DNA of 64,000 bases from CAZRSW01 sp964602845 (GCA_964602845.1 CAZRSW010000004.1:75132-139131); one strand, 5' to 3'. Counted from the stretch's first letter, positions 16,666-26,382 are shown. The notes: generated by a model not told the origin, from the sequence alone. Translations and numbers: made by a program.

Positions 16666-17817
16666 TTAAGTCGAAACCAAGACTCGGTGTAACCTCTCGA
16701 CCACTATATCAAGTTCCTTATTGGTTAAATTGAATGGGTCTACTCCTAGCTCAAGCGGTGAACCAATGTTCTGCAAATAGATGGAAGGATCCCCGTTAAC
16801 CATGCTGCCATAAACCTCATCCCGTGAGGGTCCATTCCACGAACTCTCAAACCTTAATCGCACCTGCGGCATAAGATAATCATAATCGTCGTGAACCATC
16901 TCCACACCGAGACTTGGAATTTCTATCAGCGCATCAACAACCTTCTGGCACATCTCCTTATAGCGAATAATCTCTGATTCTTCGTCTTCACCAATAAAAA
17001 TTTCTAGGGCCTTTACGAGACCTATAATTTCCTCTTTTGCCACCTTCATACCACGACCTATAAATTGATGGGGGCTAGCGTTTGCGTAGGCGGCTTCTAT
17101 CAAGTGGGTTTTCCCACAAAGAATACCGGTTCCCTGGGGGCCTCGGATTCCTTTGCCCCCACTATAAACAACTAGATCCGCTCCCTCCTCTATGAATCTC
17201 TTTAAGTTTGCTCGAGGTGGAATATATGAAGCTGCATCCACGATAACAGGTATTCCTCTACTGTGGGCGACCTCACATACGTATTTAAACGGGAGAGCAT
17301 TTCTGGAAACGTAAGGTGAGAACAAATAGGCTACCGCCGCAGTATTCTGAGTGAACGCTTTATCCAATTCCCATGGTTGGCAACGTCTACCATCTCCTAT
17401 CTCAACAAATCTCGCACCAACTGAAAGATAACATTGGTCATAGGGAAATCTCTGGCTCTTATGGATGATTATTTCATTTTTCATGCCTGTTGTGTCGGGT
17501 AACCTACTCATGTTTACCGGGTCAGCCCCCGCAACAACCGCCGCCGCTTGAAGAACAAGTCCACCTGCGGCCCCACTTGTAACTAACCCAGCTTCAGCCC
17601 CGGTATGGTGAGCAATTACTTTACCCGCCGCCATATTCAATTCGTCTATATTGACCATAGTCTGGGAGGCCTTGTTCATCACATCAATAACTTCTGATCT
17701 CAACCTACTCCCACCATAGGCAGTTACGGTTCCAGTAGCCGATATAACGGGCTTTACACCCAAAGACTGATAAATATTTTCGGACGAATCAGACGATTTT
17801 AACAACACATTCTCCAT
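16666..17817 (-). CDS. SelA-like PLP-dependent enzyme (seryl-tRNA(Sec) selenium transferase superfamily)
   Basis: A fold-type I PLP protein of about 383 residues. The Schiff-base lysine is in VVYSGGKGIRGPQGTGILCG. N-terminal hallmarks are VKPVISATGTVTAYGGSRL and TSGAAGGLVLQAAA. Family members of this length include D-glucosaminate-6-phosphate ammonia lyase and uncharacterised amino acid lyases as well as true SelA, which is longer and tRNA-binding. No selB, selD or tRNA-Sec is in the window, so a lyase-type role is more likely. No start has a good ribosome site; ATG 17817 is chosen over TTG 17829. Confidence 0.75.
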   Translation of the reverse strand: MENVLLKSSDSSENIYQSLGVKPVISATGTVTAYGGSRLRSEVIDVMNKASQTMVNIDELNMAAGKVIAHHTGAEAGLVTSGAAGGLVLQAAAVVAGADPVNMSRLPDTTGMKNEIIIHKSQRFPYDQCYLSVGARFVEIGDGRRCQPWELDKAFTQNTAAVAYLFSPYVSRNALPFKYVCEVAHSRGIPVIVDAASYIPPRANLKRFIEEGADLVVYSGGKGIRGPQGTGILCGKTHLIEAAYANASPHQFIGRGMKVAKEEIIGLVKALEIFIGEDEESEIIRYKEMCQKVVDALIEIPSLGVEMVHDDYDYLMPQVRLRFESSWNGPSRDEVYGSMVNGDPSIYLQNIGSPLELGVDPFNLTNKELDIVVERLHRVLVST

Positions 17818-17948
17818 CAATTTAAGCAAATATTGCCGATTATAGCATTCTCATCGATTGGGTCATACATCCGCACGAATTGCTAATCTGTCGTGACACT
17901 AACTAATCTAATAACAGAAAGTAGATCCTTCTATCCAAGATGTTCCCT

Positions 17949-18977
17949 TTAAAGAATCAACATCGCATCACCAAAGCTGTAAAACCTGTACTTCAAAGCC
18001 ACCGCCTCTTTATAAGCAGTTAGCATCGTCTCTTTACCCGCTAGAGCACTGGTCAACATCAGCAAAGTCGATTTAGGAAGATGGAAGTTCGTTATCAAAT
18101 TATCAACCATCTTAAATTCGTATCCTGGACTGATGAACAAATCCGCCCAACCGGAACCGGCAACCAATGGTGGACCACCTTGTTTTATCGCGGCGTGCTC
18201 TAGCAATCTCACCGCCGTAGTTCCCACAGAAATAACTCTCCTACCTTCAGCCTTGGCTTTATTCAACAAGTCTGATGCATAGGAGGAAATTTCCCAATAT
18301 TCGGAATGCATCTCATGGTCCATAGGATTATCTGCTCTGATCGGTCTAAATGAATCCCACCCCACATGGAGGGTAACGAAAATCGTAGTCACACCGTCAG
18401 ACCGCAATTTTTCTAATAACAAGTTAGTAAAATGAAGGCCAGCGGTCGGAGCAGCTATACTACCTTCTGCACGCGAATAAACAGTCTGATAGCGTTCCAT
18501 ATCTGAAACCACTTCCTGAATATATGGAGGGATAGCTATGGTTGCCGTTTTTATCAGTTGATCTTCATCTTCAACACTTATTATCTTAGCGCCATCCAAC
18601 TCCTCTTCCAACACAGTGCCCCGTATAGGTTCAGGCAAGTCACTCCCAAAATAAAATTTTGTTCCAGACCTCATCTTCTTGCCCGGTTTAACTAGAGCTT
18701 TCCATACCCCTTTGCGGAGTCTTCGAAGAAGAAGGATCTCAATCCTTGTTTGTGTCCTTTCTTTCTCAACAATTAATCTTGCTGATACTACTCTACTGTC
18801 ATTGAAAACAAGAACATCACCTTGATTTAAATAATTGGGCAGATCGAAAAATCTCCGATGCTCGATAGAACCGTTGAGTTTATCTAATACCATAAGCCGT
18901 GAATGATCCCGATATTTAAGGGGCCGTTGGGCTATAAGTTCCTTAGGCAGAAAATAATCAAAATCGCTAGTTTTCAT
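17949..18977 (-). CDS. queA: S-adenosylmethionine:tRNA ribosyltransferase-isomerase QueA
   Basis: Adds the epoxycyclopentane ring to preQ1 in tRNA, the penultimate step of queuosine synthesis. Hallmarks are MKTSDFDYFLPKELIAQRPL at the N-terminus, NDSRVVSARL, AAPTAGLHFT and TLHVGWDSFRPI. The open frame extends 30 codons further upstream, but ATG 18977 matches the universal QueA N-terminus and has GGAG 7 nt before it, giving the usual 342 residues. QueG, which acts next, is encoded at 59368. Confidence 0.96.
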   Translation of the reverse strand: MKTSDFDYFLPKELIAQRPLKYRDHSRLMVLDKLNGSIEHRRFFDLPNYLNQGDVLVFNDSRVVSARLIVEKERTQTRIEILLLRRLRKGVWKALVKPGKKMRSGTKFYFGSDLPEPIRGTVLEEELDGAKIISVEDEDQLIKTATIAIPPYIQEVVSDMERYQTVYSRAEGSIAAPTAGLHFTNLLLEKLRSDGVTTIFVTLHVGWDSFRPIRADNPMDHEMHSEYWEISSYASDLLNKAKAEGRRVISVGTTAVRLLEHAAIKQGGPPLVAGSGWADLFISPGYEFKMVDNLITNFHLPKSTLLMLTSALAGKETMLTAYKEAVALKYRFYSFGDAMLIL

Positions 18978-19255
18978 AGATTGACTCCACCTATTAATTT
19001 TTTGCCACAGTTTCGATGAACTCAGAAAATCTAAGGATGTTAATCCAAGAGACCCGGATACAAGCAACCATCCTCGGGTACCCTATACCACGCTCAAGAA
19101 ATTTATCATCGTTCAGCCCCAATATTGTTGAGAAACATGTGGAGGCTATTACTCAATCTACAACTACCATCCATCTTGCTTATATTACCAGCGAAAACAC
19201 ATGAAAGGGACAACTGATAAAATGAGTTAATGCGTACAAGAGAGACAGTTAAAAC

Positions 19256-20173
19256 ATGGCACTAACACGTTTGGTTCTATTCCTTTGGGATGCCACCAAA
19301 GATTTCCTAGACAAAAACTGCCATTATCTCGCGGCAGCAATATCTTTTTTTTTCCTGTTCTCCATCTTTCCTCTTAGCCTAGCTGTCATATCTACTCTCG
19401 GCTTCTTGATCGGACAAGATACCAGCAGTGAGGATCTAGCGCAAAGCATCGCAAAAACATTGCCTGTTTCCAATCAATTTGTTGGATCCACAATGGAAGG
19501 CGTAGTAAAAGCTCGAGCTATCACCGGGATCGCCAGTTTCATAGGTTTGATATGGGCTTCCTCAGCGGCATTTAGCTCTATCAGAAAAGGTATAAACGCC
19601 GCTTGGGGAGTTACGGTTGCGAGGCCATACCTAAGAGAAAGATTAATAGACATTGGACTCGTCTTTGGCGCGGGAGTCCTCATCTTGATAATACTTTTTA
19701 CAGCTCCTGCAATGGGGGTAATAAGACAAATAGTCGAATATATGGCACCTGATAACAACGTCACCAGTTATATTTTCTGGGATATTATTTCCCGGCTAGT
19801 ATCTCCTATTCTAGCGTTTCTCACAATTCTTGTACTTTATCGTTGGATGCCCAACACTCACGTAAGTATTAAGTACATCATCCCGGGAGCCCTCCTATCT
19901 TCAATATGCTTTTGGGCGGCTCAATTGGGATTTGTCTGGTACGTCAGCAAATTCTCAGTTTACAATGTAGTGTACGGATCTATCGGCGCTATAATGGCCT
20001 TACTAGCTTGGGTGTATATATCTGCCTTAATAATCCTTTTTGGGGCTTTGATGACATCTCGGTTTCACGAATACGCTTCTCATCCAAGGCGCAATTTAGA
20101 AACCACAAAAGAATTTTGGACAGGCTTCAGTCGAGTGAGAGTAAAAGTTGTTCCGATTTCAAGCAGAGACTAA
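19256..20173 (+). CDS. YihY/BrkB-family integral membrane protein
   Basis: A 305-residue protein with about six membrane spans. It shows the family pattern: N-terminal amphipathic helix, LAAAISFFFLFSIFPLSLAV, FIGLIWASSAAFSSIRKGINAAWG, and a C-terminal segment GSIGAIMALLAWVYISALIILFGA. The family was once misnamed RNase BN; its function is not established. It overlaps the downstream protease gene by 26 nt, suggesting coupled translation. Confidence 0.9.
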   Translation: MALTRLVLFLWDATKDFLDKNCHYLAAAISFFFLFSIFPLSLAVISTLGFLIGQDTSSEDLAQSIAKTLPVSNQFVGSTMEGVVKARAITGIASFIGLIWASSAAFSSIRKGINAAWGVTVARPYLRERLIDIGLVFGAGVLILIILFTAPAMGVIRQIVEYMAPDNNVTSYIFWDIISRLVSPILAFLTILVLYRWMPNTHVSIKYIIPGALLSSICFWAAQLGFVWYVSKFSVYNVVYGSIGAIMALLAWVYISALIILFGALMTSRFHEYASHPRRNLETTKEFWTGFSRVRVKVVPISSRD

Positions 20174-21224
20174 CCTCATATTAATAATAGCGCTAGTACT
20201 AGCCTCCATATCATGTGGCACGGTAATCGGCACTGTTGACGTACGATCAACAGACGAACAATCATCCGAAATACCGACAACATCACCCCCACCATCACCG
20301 TTCCTCCCGGCAACTCTTTCTGAAATTGTTACAGACGTAGCGCCGTCAGTTGTATCGATTAATGTAGAAACTCTTACAAAGGGATTTTTTTATGATTTCA
20401 CTAACGAAGGAGCGGGCACCGGCATGATTATCCATTCCGATGGATATATTGTGACCAACAATCACGTCGTGCAAGGAGCTCGCAATATCAGAGTAAGTCT
20501 TGAAAATGGAAAATCCTACGAAGCCTCTATTATTGGATTTGACCGCTTAACGGATCTATCAGTAATCAAGATAAAGGCGGACAATCTTCCGGCTATCAAG
20601 TTTGGATCATCTCAATCACTTGTCCCTGGCGATTGGGTTTTAACCATCGGAAATGCTTTTGGACTCACCGGAGGCCCCAGTGTCACAGCAGGAATTATAA
20701 GCGGGTTAGGACGAACTATCTCAACCGATACAGGTGATCTATATGACATGATCCAAACTGATGCCGCTATAAATAGTGGAAACAGCGGAGGCCCTCTCGT
20801 AAACATGAACGGGGAAGTAGTAGGAGTCAATACCGCTATGTACAGACAAGCTCAAGGCATGGGATTTGCCGTATCAGCCTCAGTCGCAGAACCCGTTATT
20901 CAAAGTCTAATAGAAAATGGAAAAGTCTTCCGACCATTGATAGGTCTGAGTGCCATCGATGTGACCCCAAAACTTCAATCAGCCATGAGCCTACACATCT
21001 CAGAAGGGGTCCTCATAACCCGACTGCAAAGAACAGGCCCAGCCTTCAAAAGCGGTATGAAGGTCGGAATGATCATAACGGCGCTAGACGGGACTCCTGT
21101 AAAGGATATGCCAACCTTCTTAACATTACTCTGGACCTATAGCTCAGGAGACGAAGTAAAAGTCACACTATTGGATCAGGACAAGATAATTCAAACCATA
21201 GTCGAGTTAGCAGAGAGGTCCTAA
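20148..21224 (+). CDS. HtrA/DegP-like trypsin-type serine protease lipoprotein with PDZ domain
   Basis: A 358-residue S1C protease. A hydrophobic leader ends in a lipobox (LASISC), so it is probably a membrane-anchored lipoprotein facing outward. The catalytic triad is visible: His in TNNHVVQGA, Asp in DRLTDLSVIKI and Ser in NSGNSGGPLV. One PDZ domain occupies about residues 265-350. Translation must start at TTG 20148, because TAA lies two codons upstream and no other start precedes the signal peptide. Its stop overlaps the convergent ubiE stop by 3 nt. Likely role: envelope quality control. Confidence 0.92.
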   Translation: MFRFQAETNLILIIALVLASISCGTVIGTVDVRSTDEQSSEIPTTSPPPSPFLPATLSEIVTDVAPSVVSINVETLTKGFFYDFTNEGAGTGMIIHSDGYIVTNNHVVQGARNIRVSLENGKSYEASIIGFDRLTDLSVIKIKADNLPAIKFGSSQSLVPGDWVLTIGNAFGLTGGPSVTAGIISGLGRTISTDTGDLYDMIQTDAAINSGNSGGPLVNMNGEVVGVNTAMYRQAQGMGFAVSASVAEPVIQSLIENGKVFRPLIGLSAIDVTPKLQSAMSLHISEGVLITRLQRTGPAFKSGMKVGMIITALDGTPVKDMPTFLTLLWTYSSGDEVKVTLLDQDKIIQTIVELAERS

Positions 21225-21946
21225 CCCAAAGGTTTCGTACCAGAAACTACCACAACGGTACCGAAGGCTAGGCTCATAACTTTCGCACCAACTACCCCAT
21301 GACGAACTATTTCAGAAACAATTTCTTCAGATGTCATGAATGCTTGCACAGATTCCGGCAGATATGTATAGGCTTGCTCGTCGCCTGCAAACCAAGATCC
21401 TAATCTGGGAGTAATCTGACGGAAATAAAAAGGAAATAATCTTGACATTATTGAACCTTGTCTAGGTTTGACAATTTCCAGAATTGCCAAAGCACCTCCT
21501 GGGACAAGTACCCGAACGATTTCAGTCAGTGCAACGGATGTATCGGCAAAATTTCTTATACCGAATCCTACAACAACACAAGAAAAACTATTGTCAGCGA
21601 ATGGTAATTTGTGCGCATCTCCAACTAATGGAGTAAAAACACCATTGATACTCTTTTTACTAACTTTCGTCTCAGCTATTCGTAACATATCTTCACTACA
21701 ATCCAATCCCATCACCCGGTCCACATCAACTAGTTTAAGGATCTCTAAAGCAAAATCCCCAGTTCCTGACGCCACATCTAATACATCACCGGATATGCTT
21801 TCTGTAATCATATCCAAGGCCGAACGCCGCCAAGCGTTATGTCGTCCCGCGGTCATTAGTGTGTTCAGAAAATCGTACTTTTGAGAAATCCTGCTAAACA
21901 TACCCGCGACAGATTTAGTTTTCTGGTCCCCTTTTAACGACTCCAT
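21221..21946 (-). CDS. ubiE: Demethylmenaquinone methyltransferase (UbiE/MenG family)
   Basis: A 241-residue class I SAM methyltransferase that does the final C-methylation of menaquinone (or ubiquinone). Family motifs: MFSRISQKYDFLNTLMTAGR, WRRSALDM, SAM loop DVASGTGDFA, and GFGIRNFADTSVALTEIVRV. In a bacterium of this likely kind the product is menaquinone. It starts 3 nt after nnr and closes a dtxR-nnr-ubiE run on the minus strand. Confidence 0.93.
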   Translation of the reverse strand: MESLKGDQKTKSVAGMFSRISQKYDFLNTLMTAGRHNAWRRSALDMITESISGDVLDVASGTGDFALEILKLVDVDRVMGLDCSEDMLRIAETKVSKKSINGVFTPLVGDAHKLPFADNSFSCVVVGFGIRNFADTSVALTEIVRVLVPGGALAILEIVKPRQGSIMSRLFPFYFRQITPRLGSWFAGDEQAYTYLPESVQAFMTSEEIVSEIVRHGVVGAKVMSLAFGTVVVVSGTKPLG

Positions 21947-21949
21947 CTT

Positions 21950-23509
21950 TTAGTTGTCATCCCGAAGACGGTTCATAGTCTTCGGTAATTCAGTTAGAAG
22001 ATCTGAAGCGAGCATCCCAGAAGACCCTCCCAACACGGACCAAGATTCAGCCGCCGCTCCTTGAAGATAAACCGCCAAAGCAGCAGCACTGCCAGGATCC
22101 ATACCTTGCGCTATTAAACCCGCAATCATTCCTGACAGAATATCACCGGTACCAGCTGTCGATAATACAGGGTTAGAAAAAGGCGACACCCATGTAACGC
22201 CGTCAGGATTTGCGACAATGGTATTAGCACCTTTCAATACTACAATTTTACTCCATTTCTCAGCATATGAACGAGCTAATTGTAGCCTAGAAGTGGAAAT
22301 GTCTGAGATCGTTTCATTAGTCAATTTGCTCATTTCTTTCACATGAGGCGTAAGAACCATATCGTTAGTAGTCCTATCCCACCAGTAAGGAAATTCGGCT
22401 AACAAATTGATACCATCAGCGTCAACAACAATTGGAGGCAACTCCATCTTTGTCTGTAAGAGGTGATGGAGAAACATATTAGCTTCGTGTTTCATCCCTA
22501 AACCACACCCTATCAACATCGACTTGTAGCCTTCAATGTTTTCAATTATCCTCCTAGCCGATTTCCAGGCCTCTAAAACGCCATATTGATCCTCTGCAAA
22601 AGGCAGCAACGTGGCCTCCGCCAATCTACAAGATACTGCATCATTGATAAATCTTGGCCCAGAGATAGTTACTAAACCGGAACCAACTCTAGCGGCGGCA
22701 GCGGCAGCCAATACGGGAGCTCCAACAAAATTGATTGACCCCCCCACAATCATTGTCCTGCCAAAAGTTCCCTTATGTGAATTATTTGGCCTATCGGGTA
22801 AATTATCATGTGCCCATTTGCCATCAATGCTGCGCACCTTTACTTCCCGATCAAGTCCCAACGGTATACCTATATCAACTACCCGCAATCTCCCAACTGC
22901 CGAAGAGCTAGGCTGAGTATAATGAGCTATTTTCGGATAACCGAGGGCGATAGTCATATCCGATTTTATGGTGGCTTGATCCATTTTTCCATTGTCTGAA
23001 TTAATCCCAGAGGATAAATCCACGGCATAAACTTTCATGTCATGTCTGTTAGAAGCAACGTCACTTACCCATTGCATCAGATCTCTAAGAAATCCGCCTA
23101 TAGGCCTCGATAACCCCGTACCTAAAATAGCATCAATCAAAATATCAGATTTTTTACAGTGGTTCCGCAAAGGTTCCATAACCTGGTTACACGAAATGTC
23201 TATTAGATCTACCCCTGCCGCACGCGACCTGTCGGAAAACAGATCGTGAGCCGGCCTTGGCCGACATATTGATGCAACCACTTTTGCTCCCCATTGAGCA
23301 AGATAACTACAAGCTACCAACCCGTCCGCACCGTTATTTCCAGAACCAATTAATGCGACTACATGCGCATCTTGTATTTGACCGTGTTCCTTAGCTATGA
23401 GTTCGGCAACTGCAAAACCAGCATTCTCTATGAGCTTATCCGAGGTAACTCCCTCACCATAAGCTAGCCGTTCTATTCGCTTGATCTCACTCGAGGTGAC
23501 AATCTTCAA
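21950..23509 (-). CDS. nnr: Bifunctional NAD(P)H-hydrate epimerase / ADP-dependent hydrate dehydratase
   Basis: A 519-residue fusion that repairs hydrated NAD(P)H. The N-terminal YjeF_N epimerase domain (about 1-215) includes IGSGNNGADGLV and the catalytic Asp region ILIDAILGTGL. The C-terminal dehydratase (about 235-515) has the ribokinase-like motif STAGTGDILSGMIAG and KGTFGRTMIVGGS. Translation starts at TTG. It sits 18 nt after the DtxR-type gene and 3 nt before ubiE. Confidence 0.95.
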   Translation of the reverse strand: MKIVTSSEIKRIERLAYGEGVTSDKLIENAGFAVAELIAKEHGQIQDAHVVALIGSGNNGADGLVACSYLAQWGAKVVASICRPRPAHDLFSDRSRAAGVDLIDISCNQVMEPLRNHCKKSDILIDAILGTGLSRPIGGFLRDLMQWVSDVASNRHDMKVYAVDLSSGINSDNGKMDQATIKSDMTIALGYPKIAHYTQPSSSAVGRLRVVDIGIPLGLDREVKVRSIDGKWAHDNLPDRPNNSHKGTFGRTMIVGGSINFVGAPVLAAAAAARVGSGLVTISGPRFINDAVSCRLAEATLLPFAEDQYGVLEAWKSARRIIENIEGYKSMLIGCGLGMKHEANMFLHHLLQTKMELPPIVVDADGINLLAEFPYWWDRTTNDMVLTPHVKEMSKLTNETISDISTSRLQLARSYAEKWSKIVVLKGANTIVANPDGVTWVSPFSNPVLSTAGTGDILSGMIAGLIAQGMDPGSAAALAVYLQGAAAESWSVLGGSSGMLASDLLTELPKTMNRLRDDN

Positions 23510-23527
23510 AGTTAATCCAACAAAAAA

Positions 23528-24238
23528 CTATTTTGGGCGCAACCATATCAAGATAGATATATCATAGCCAAATACCAACTCGTTCCCCGAACACTCCAAT
23601 GTTATAATGCCCCTTGACTTTGAAGATTCCTTCACAATGACCGAACGGTCCGGCAAAAAATCGTTGTCGACGAAATATTCCAACAAGTCCTGGTCGTCTT
23701 CAGGCACGCGCTCTATAACATATGGAATATGCATCTCAGCACAATCCAACGTCAGCATCCCACTAGGTACAACATAGCTGCTACCTGGAATTGGATGACC
23801 AAAAGGACAAGTCGTAGGGTGGTCTAGAACCTCTAATATCTTATCCTCAAGATATGGAGAAATAGCGTGCTCAAGCCGATGCGCCTCTTGGTGAGCGAGC
23901 TTTAGCTCGACTCCCAACATGTCAACTACAAGCCTTTCAGCCAATCTGTGCCTACGTAATATACTAGCGGCACAATATCCACCAAGATCGGTTAGAGAAA
24001 TCTCCTTGTCTCGGGTAATTATAACCAATTCCTCTCGCCGCATCCTTCCGATCATGGCACTTACAGATGGCAGAGAAGTACCTAACCCTTCTGCCGATGG
24101 TAGGACCTTAAAATGCTCTGCAAGCTGCGCAACCGTTACTTTCACACCCCGCTCCCCCAATCTTGCTATCGAAAGTAAATAATTCTCCATCGCCATAGAC
24201 AAACGATGAGATTCTACTTCACCACTAGCAGTTGACAT
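23528..24238 (-). CDS. DtxR/MntR-family metal-dependent transcriptional regulator
   Basis: A 236-residue repressor. The N-terminal winged helix covers about residues 10-75, the dimerisation domain has the metal-site helix EAHRLEHAIS, and the family motif TTCPFGHPIPG follows. A C-terminal SH3-like (FeoA-type) domain completes it. The recognition-helix region carries an extra segment, VLPSAEGLGTSLPSVSAM, where relatives have a shorter loop. AGGTGA lies 6 nt before ATG 24238, favouring it over GTG 24244. The metal, iron or manganese, cannot be told. No obvious metal transporter is adjacent. Confidence 0.88.
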   Translation of the reverse strand: MSTASGEVESHRLSMAMENYLLSIARLGERGVKVTVAQLAEHFKVLPSAEGLGTSLPSVSAMIGRMRREELVIITRDKEISLTDLGGYCAASILRRHRLAERLVVDMLGVELKLAHQEAHRLEHAISPYLEDKILEVLDHPTTCPFGHPIPGSSYVVPSGMLTLDCAEMHIPYVIERVPEDDQDLLEYFVDNDFLPDRSVIVKESSKSRGIITLECSGNELVFGYDISILIWLRPK

Positions 24239-24353
24239 AGTCACTCACCTAATTTATATGACCCACACAATAATATCTCTCCCAATATACCCCCTAATGT
24301 ACAAGTCTTGTTATCCCCTTGAATTAGCGACCAATCATCCTAGTAATACTGTT

Positions 24354-24752
24354 TTACCGTTTGGTATATTGCTTGGCTTTTCGTGCCCTTTTAAGACCCG
24401 GCTTTTTCCGTTCCTTTTCACGGGCATCACGCGTCAAAAGGCCTGCCCTCTTTAATTGTGCTCGAAATTGACCCCCCTCTATCTTAGCCAGCGCTCTCGC
24501 AATCCCATGCCTCAAAGCCCCAGCTCGCCCTACGGTACCACCACCACTAATCTTAGCAACAACTCTATACCTTCCTTGAGTATTAGTGACTGTAAAAGGC
24601 TCATTTATTAGTTGTTGCCAAGTTATATACGGGAATGCCTCCTCCATCAGCCGATCATCTACTACTACTGATCCTGCATCATGGAACAGTCTCACTTGAG
24701 CAACTGACGTCTTTCGCCGACCTACTGCATATGTATATTGACCTTCCACCAA
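24354..24752 (-). CDS. rpsI: 30S ribosomal protein S9
   Basis: A 132-residue protein with YAVGRRKTSVAQVRLF at the N-terminus, the GGGTVGRAGALRHGIARAL core and the conserved basic tail ending KAKQYTKR, whose last Arg contacts P-site tRNA. Start TTG lies 9 nt after GGAGG. It is the last gene of the ribosomal supercluster and is 3 nt from rplM. Confidence 0.98.
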   Translation of the reverse strand: MVEGQYTYAVGRRKTSVAQVRLFHDAGSVVVDDRLMEEAFPYITWQQLINEPFTVTNTQGRYRVVAKISGGGTVGRAGALRHGIARALAKIEGGQFRAQLKRAGLLTRDAREKERKKPGLKRARKAKQYTKR

Positions 24753-24755
24753 AAC

Positions 24756-25223
24756 CTATTCCTCCAATTCTTTTAATAACATTTCGGACGTATTTGCCTT
24801 ACTAGTCTGAGCTTCGTGTGGATGATCCTCCCCAACATATATTTTTAATCGCGAAATCATCCTACGGCCGGGAATATTCTTAGGTAACATACCTTTTACA
24901 GATTGACGTATAACCCTGTCAGGGTGCGTATCCAGCATCTGTTGTAGGTTTCTCTCCTTCAATCCGCCATGATAACCACTGTGTCTGTAATATTTTTTTT
25001 GACCTAATTTATTCCCCGTAACCTTTACTTTCTCCGCATTGACAACCACCACATAATCTCCAGTGTTCATATAAGGCACATAAAATGGCTTATGTTTCCC
25101 TTGTAAGATTGCCGCTATTTTGGAACTGATTCGTCCTAGCGTCTGACCATCTGCATTAATCACATGCCAAGATGGCTTTAACTCTTCCGCATTCGGTTGA
25201 TACATATTCTGTTTGACTGACAT
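24756..25223 (-). CDS. rplM: 50S ribosomal protein L13
   Basis: A 155-residue protein with WHVINADGQTLGRISSKIA, the core GDYVVVVNAEKVKVTG and GMLPKNIPGRRMISRLKIY. L13 binds 23S rRNA early in assembly. It pairs with rpsI as in most bacteria, downstream of truA by 18 nt. Confidence 0.98.
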   Translation of the reverse strand: MSVKQNMYQPNAEELKPSWHVINADGQTLGRISSKIAAILQGKHKPFYVPYMNTGDYVVVVNAEKVKVTGNKLGQKKYYRHSGYHGGLKERNLQQMLDTHPDRVIRQSVKGMLPKNIPGRRMISRLKIYVGEDHPHEAQTSKANTSEMLLKELEE

Positions 25224-25241
25224 TGGACATCACCTAAATAT

Positions 25242-26012
25242 TTAACTACAACCATATCGTACCGGAGGAAAATCCGCATACTTAACTTCAACAAGACAAA
25301 GCCCGTGCGGCGCAACCGCATTAGCAATTTTTTGCCCTTTAACATTTATCATATTCTCAAATTCATCCATCTCCAAAACTCCACTCCCCAAGTCTATCAA
25401 TGACCCCATCATCCTCCTAACTTGATGAGTCAGGAATGCGTCTCCTTCAACATTAAAAATTATCTCATCCCCTTGTCTATCGATCTCACATTTCAAAATA
25501 TTACGGACAGTGCTCACCATATCTCGGCCACCATAACCCGCAAATCTCGCGAAGTCATGCTCACCTTCAAACATCGCTGCCCCTAAAGTCATCGTCTCCA
25601 CTTCAAGACTTCGAGAGATCCATAGGGAAGTGCCCCTAGATAGAGGGGAAGGACTCCGTCGATTTAAGACACGGTATTGATAAACTCTGCTAACCGCGTT
25701 CCTTCTCGGATCAAATTCCGGTGGTACCAAATGAGCAGCCACGACTGCGATGTCATCTGGCAAATAATGATTAAGCCCTTTCACAATCGAACATATATCC
25801 ACCCGCATCGTATTCATGCTGAATACAACGACCTGACCTTTAGCATGGACTCCCGAATCGGTACGTCCCGCACCTCTGATCCTAACCTCCTCACCTATTA
25901 GTTTTGTTATCGAACGTTCCAACTCCTCCTGTATAGTATTAACATTATTCTGATACTGGAAACCATGATATCTGGTCCCATCATATTCTACGATCAACCC
26001 TAAATGACTCAC
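25242..26012 (-). CDS. truA: tRNA pseudouridine(38-40) synthase TruA
   Basis: A 256-residue pseudouridine synthase of the anticodon stem-loop. The catalytic Asp is in RGAGRTDSGVHAKGQV. It also has YDGTRYHGFQYQ at the N-terminus and AFLTHQVRRMMGSLIDLG near the C-terminus. Start is GTG. It lies between rplQ (19 nt) and rplM, its common place after the alpha operon. Confidence 0.96.
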   Translation of the reverse strand: MSHLGLIVEYDGTRYHGFQYQNNVNTIQEELERSITKLIGEEVRIRGAGRTDSGVHAKGQVVVFSMNTMRVDICSIVKGLNHYLPDDIAVVAAHLVPPEFDPRRNAVSRVYQYRVLNRRSPSPLSRGTSLWISRSLEVETMTLGAAMFEGEHDFARFAGYGGRDMVSTVRNILKCEIDRQGDEIIFNVEGDAFLTHQVRRMMGSLIDLGSGVLEMDEFENMINVKGQKIANAVAPHGLCLVEVKYADFPPVRYGCS

Positions 26013-26031
26013 TGTACCGAAGACTCTCCAT

Positions 26032-26382
26032 TTAAATTAACTCCAAGACTGACATCTGGGCTGCATCACCTTTTCGGGAGCCAATTTTTGTAATCCTCGT
26101 ATATCCTCCATTCCTGTCTGCATATCGACTTCCGAGCTCATCAAATGTCTTTTTAACCATCGACGCATCAGTTAGTAATGCTGCGGCCAACCTTCTGTCG
26201 TGTAAAGTTCCCTTCTTACCCATAGTTATCACTTTCTCTGCCAATCTTCGAACTTCTTTAGCCTTCGCATCTGTTGTTCTAACCGACTCGTGACGAATCA
26301 AATCCGTTACCATTGTTCTTAGCATAAGCATTCGATGCGCCGTGGGACGACCAAGTTTTCTCCCAGATATTTGATGCCTCAT
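26032..26382 (-). CDS. rplQ: 50S ribosomal protein L17
   Basis: A 116-residue protein beginning MRHQISGRKLGRPTAHRMLM, with RTTDAKAKEVRRLAEKVIT and the terminal YTRITKIGSRKGDAAQM. Its ATG overlaps the rpoA stop by 4 nt (ATGA). Confidence 0.98.
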   Translation of the reverse strand: MRHQISGRKLGRPTAHRMLMLRTMVTDLIRHESVRTTDAKAKEVRRLAEKVITMGKKGTLHDRRLAAALLTDASMVKKTFDELGSRYADRNGGYTRITKIGSRKGDAAQMSVLELI

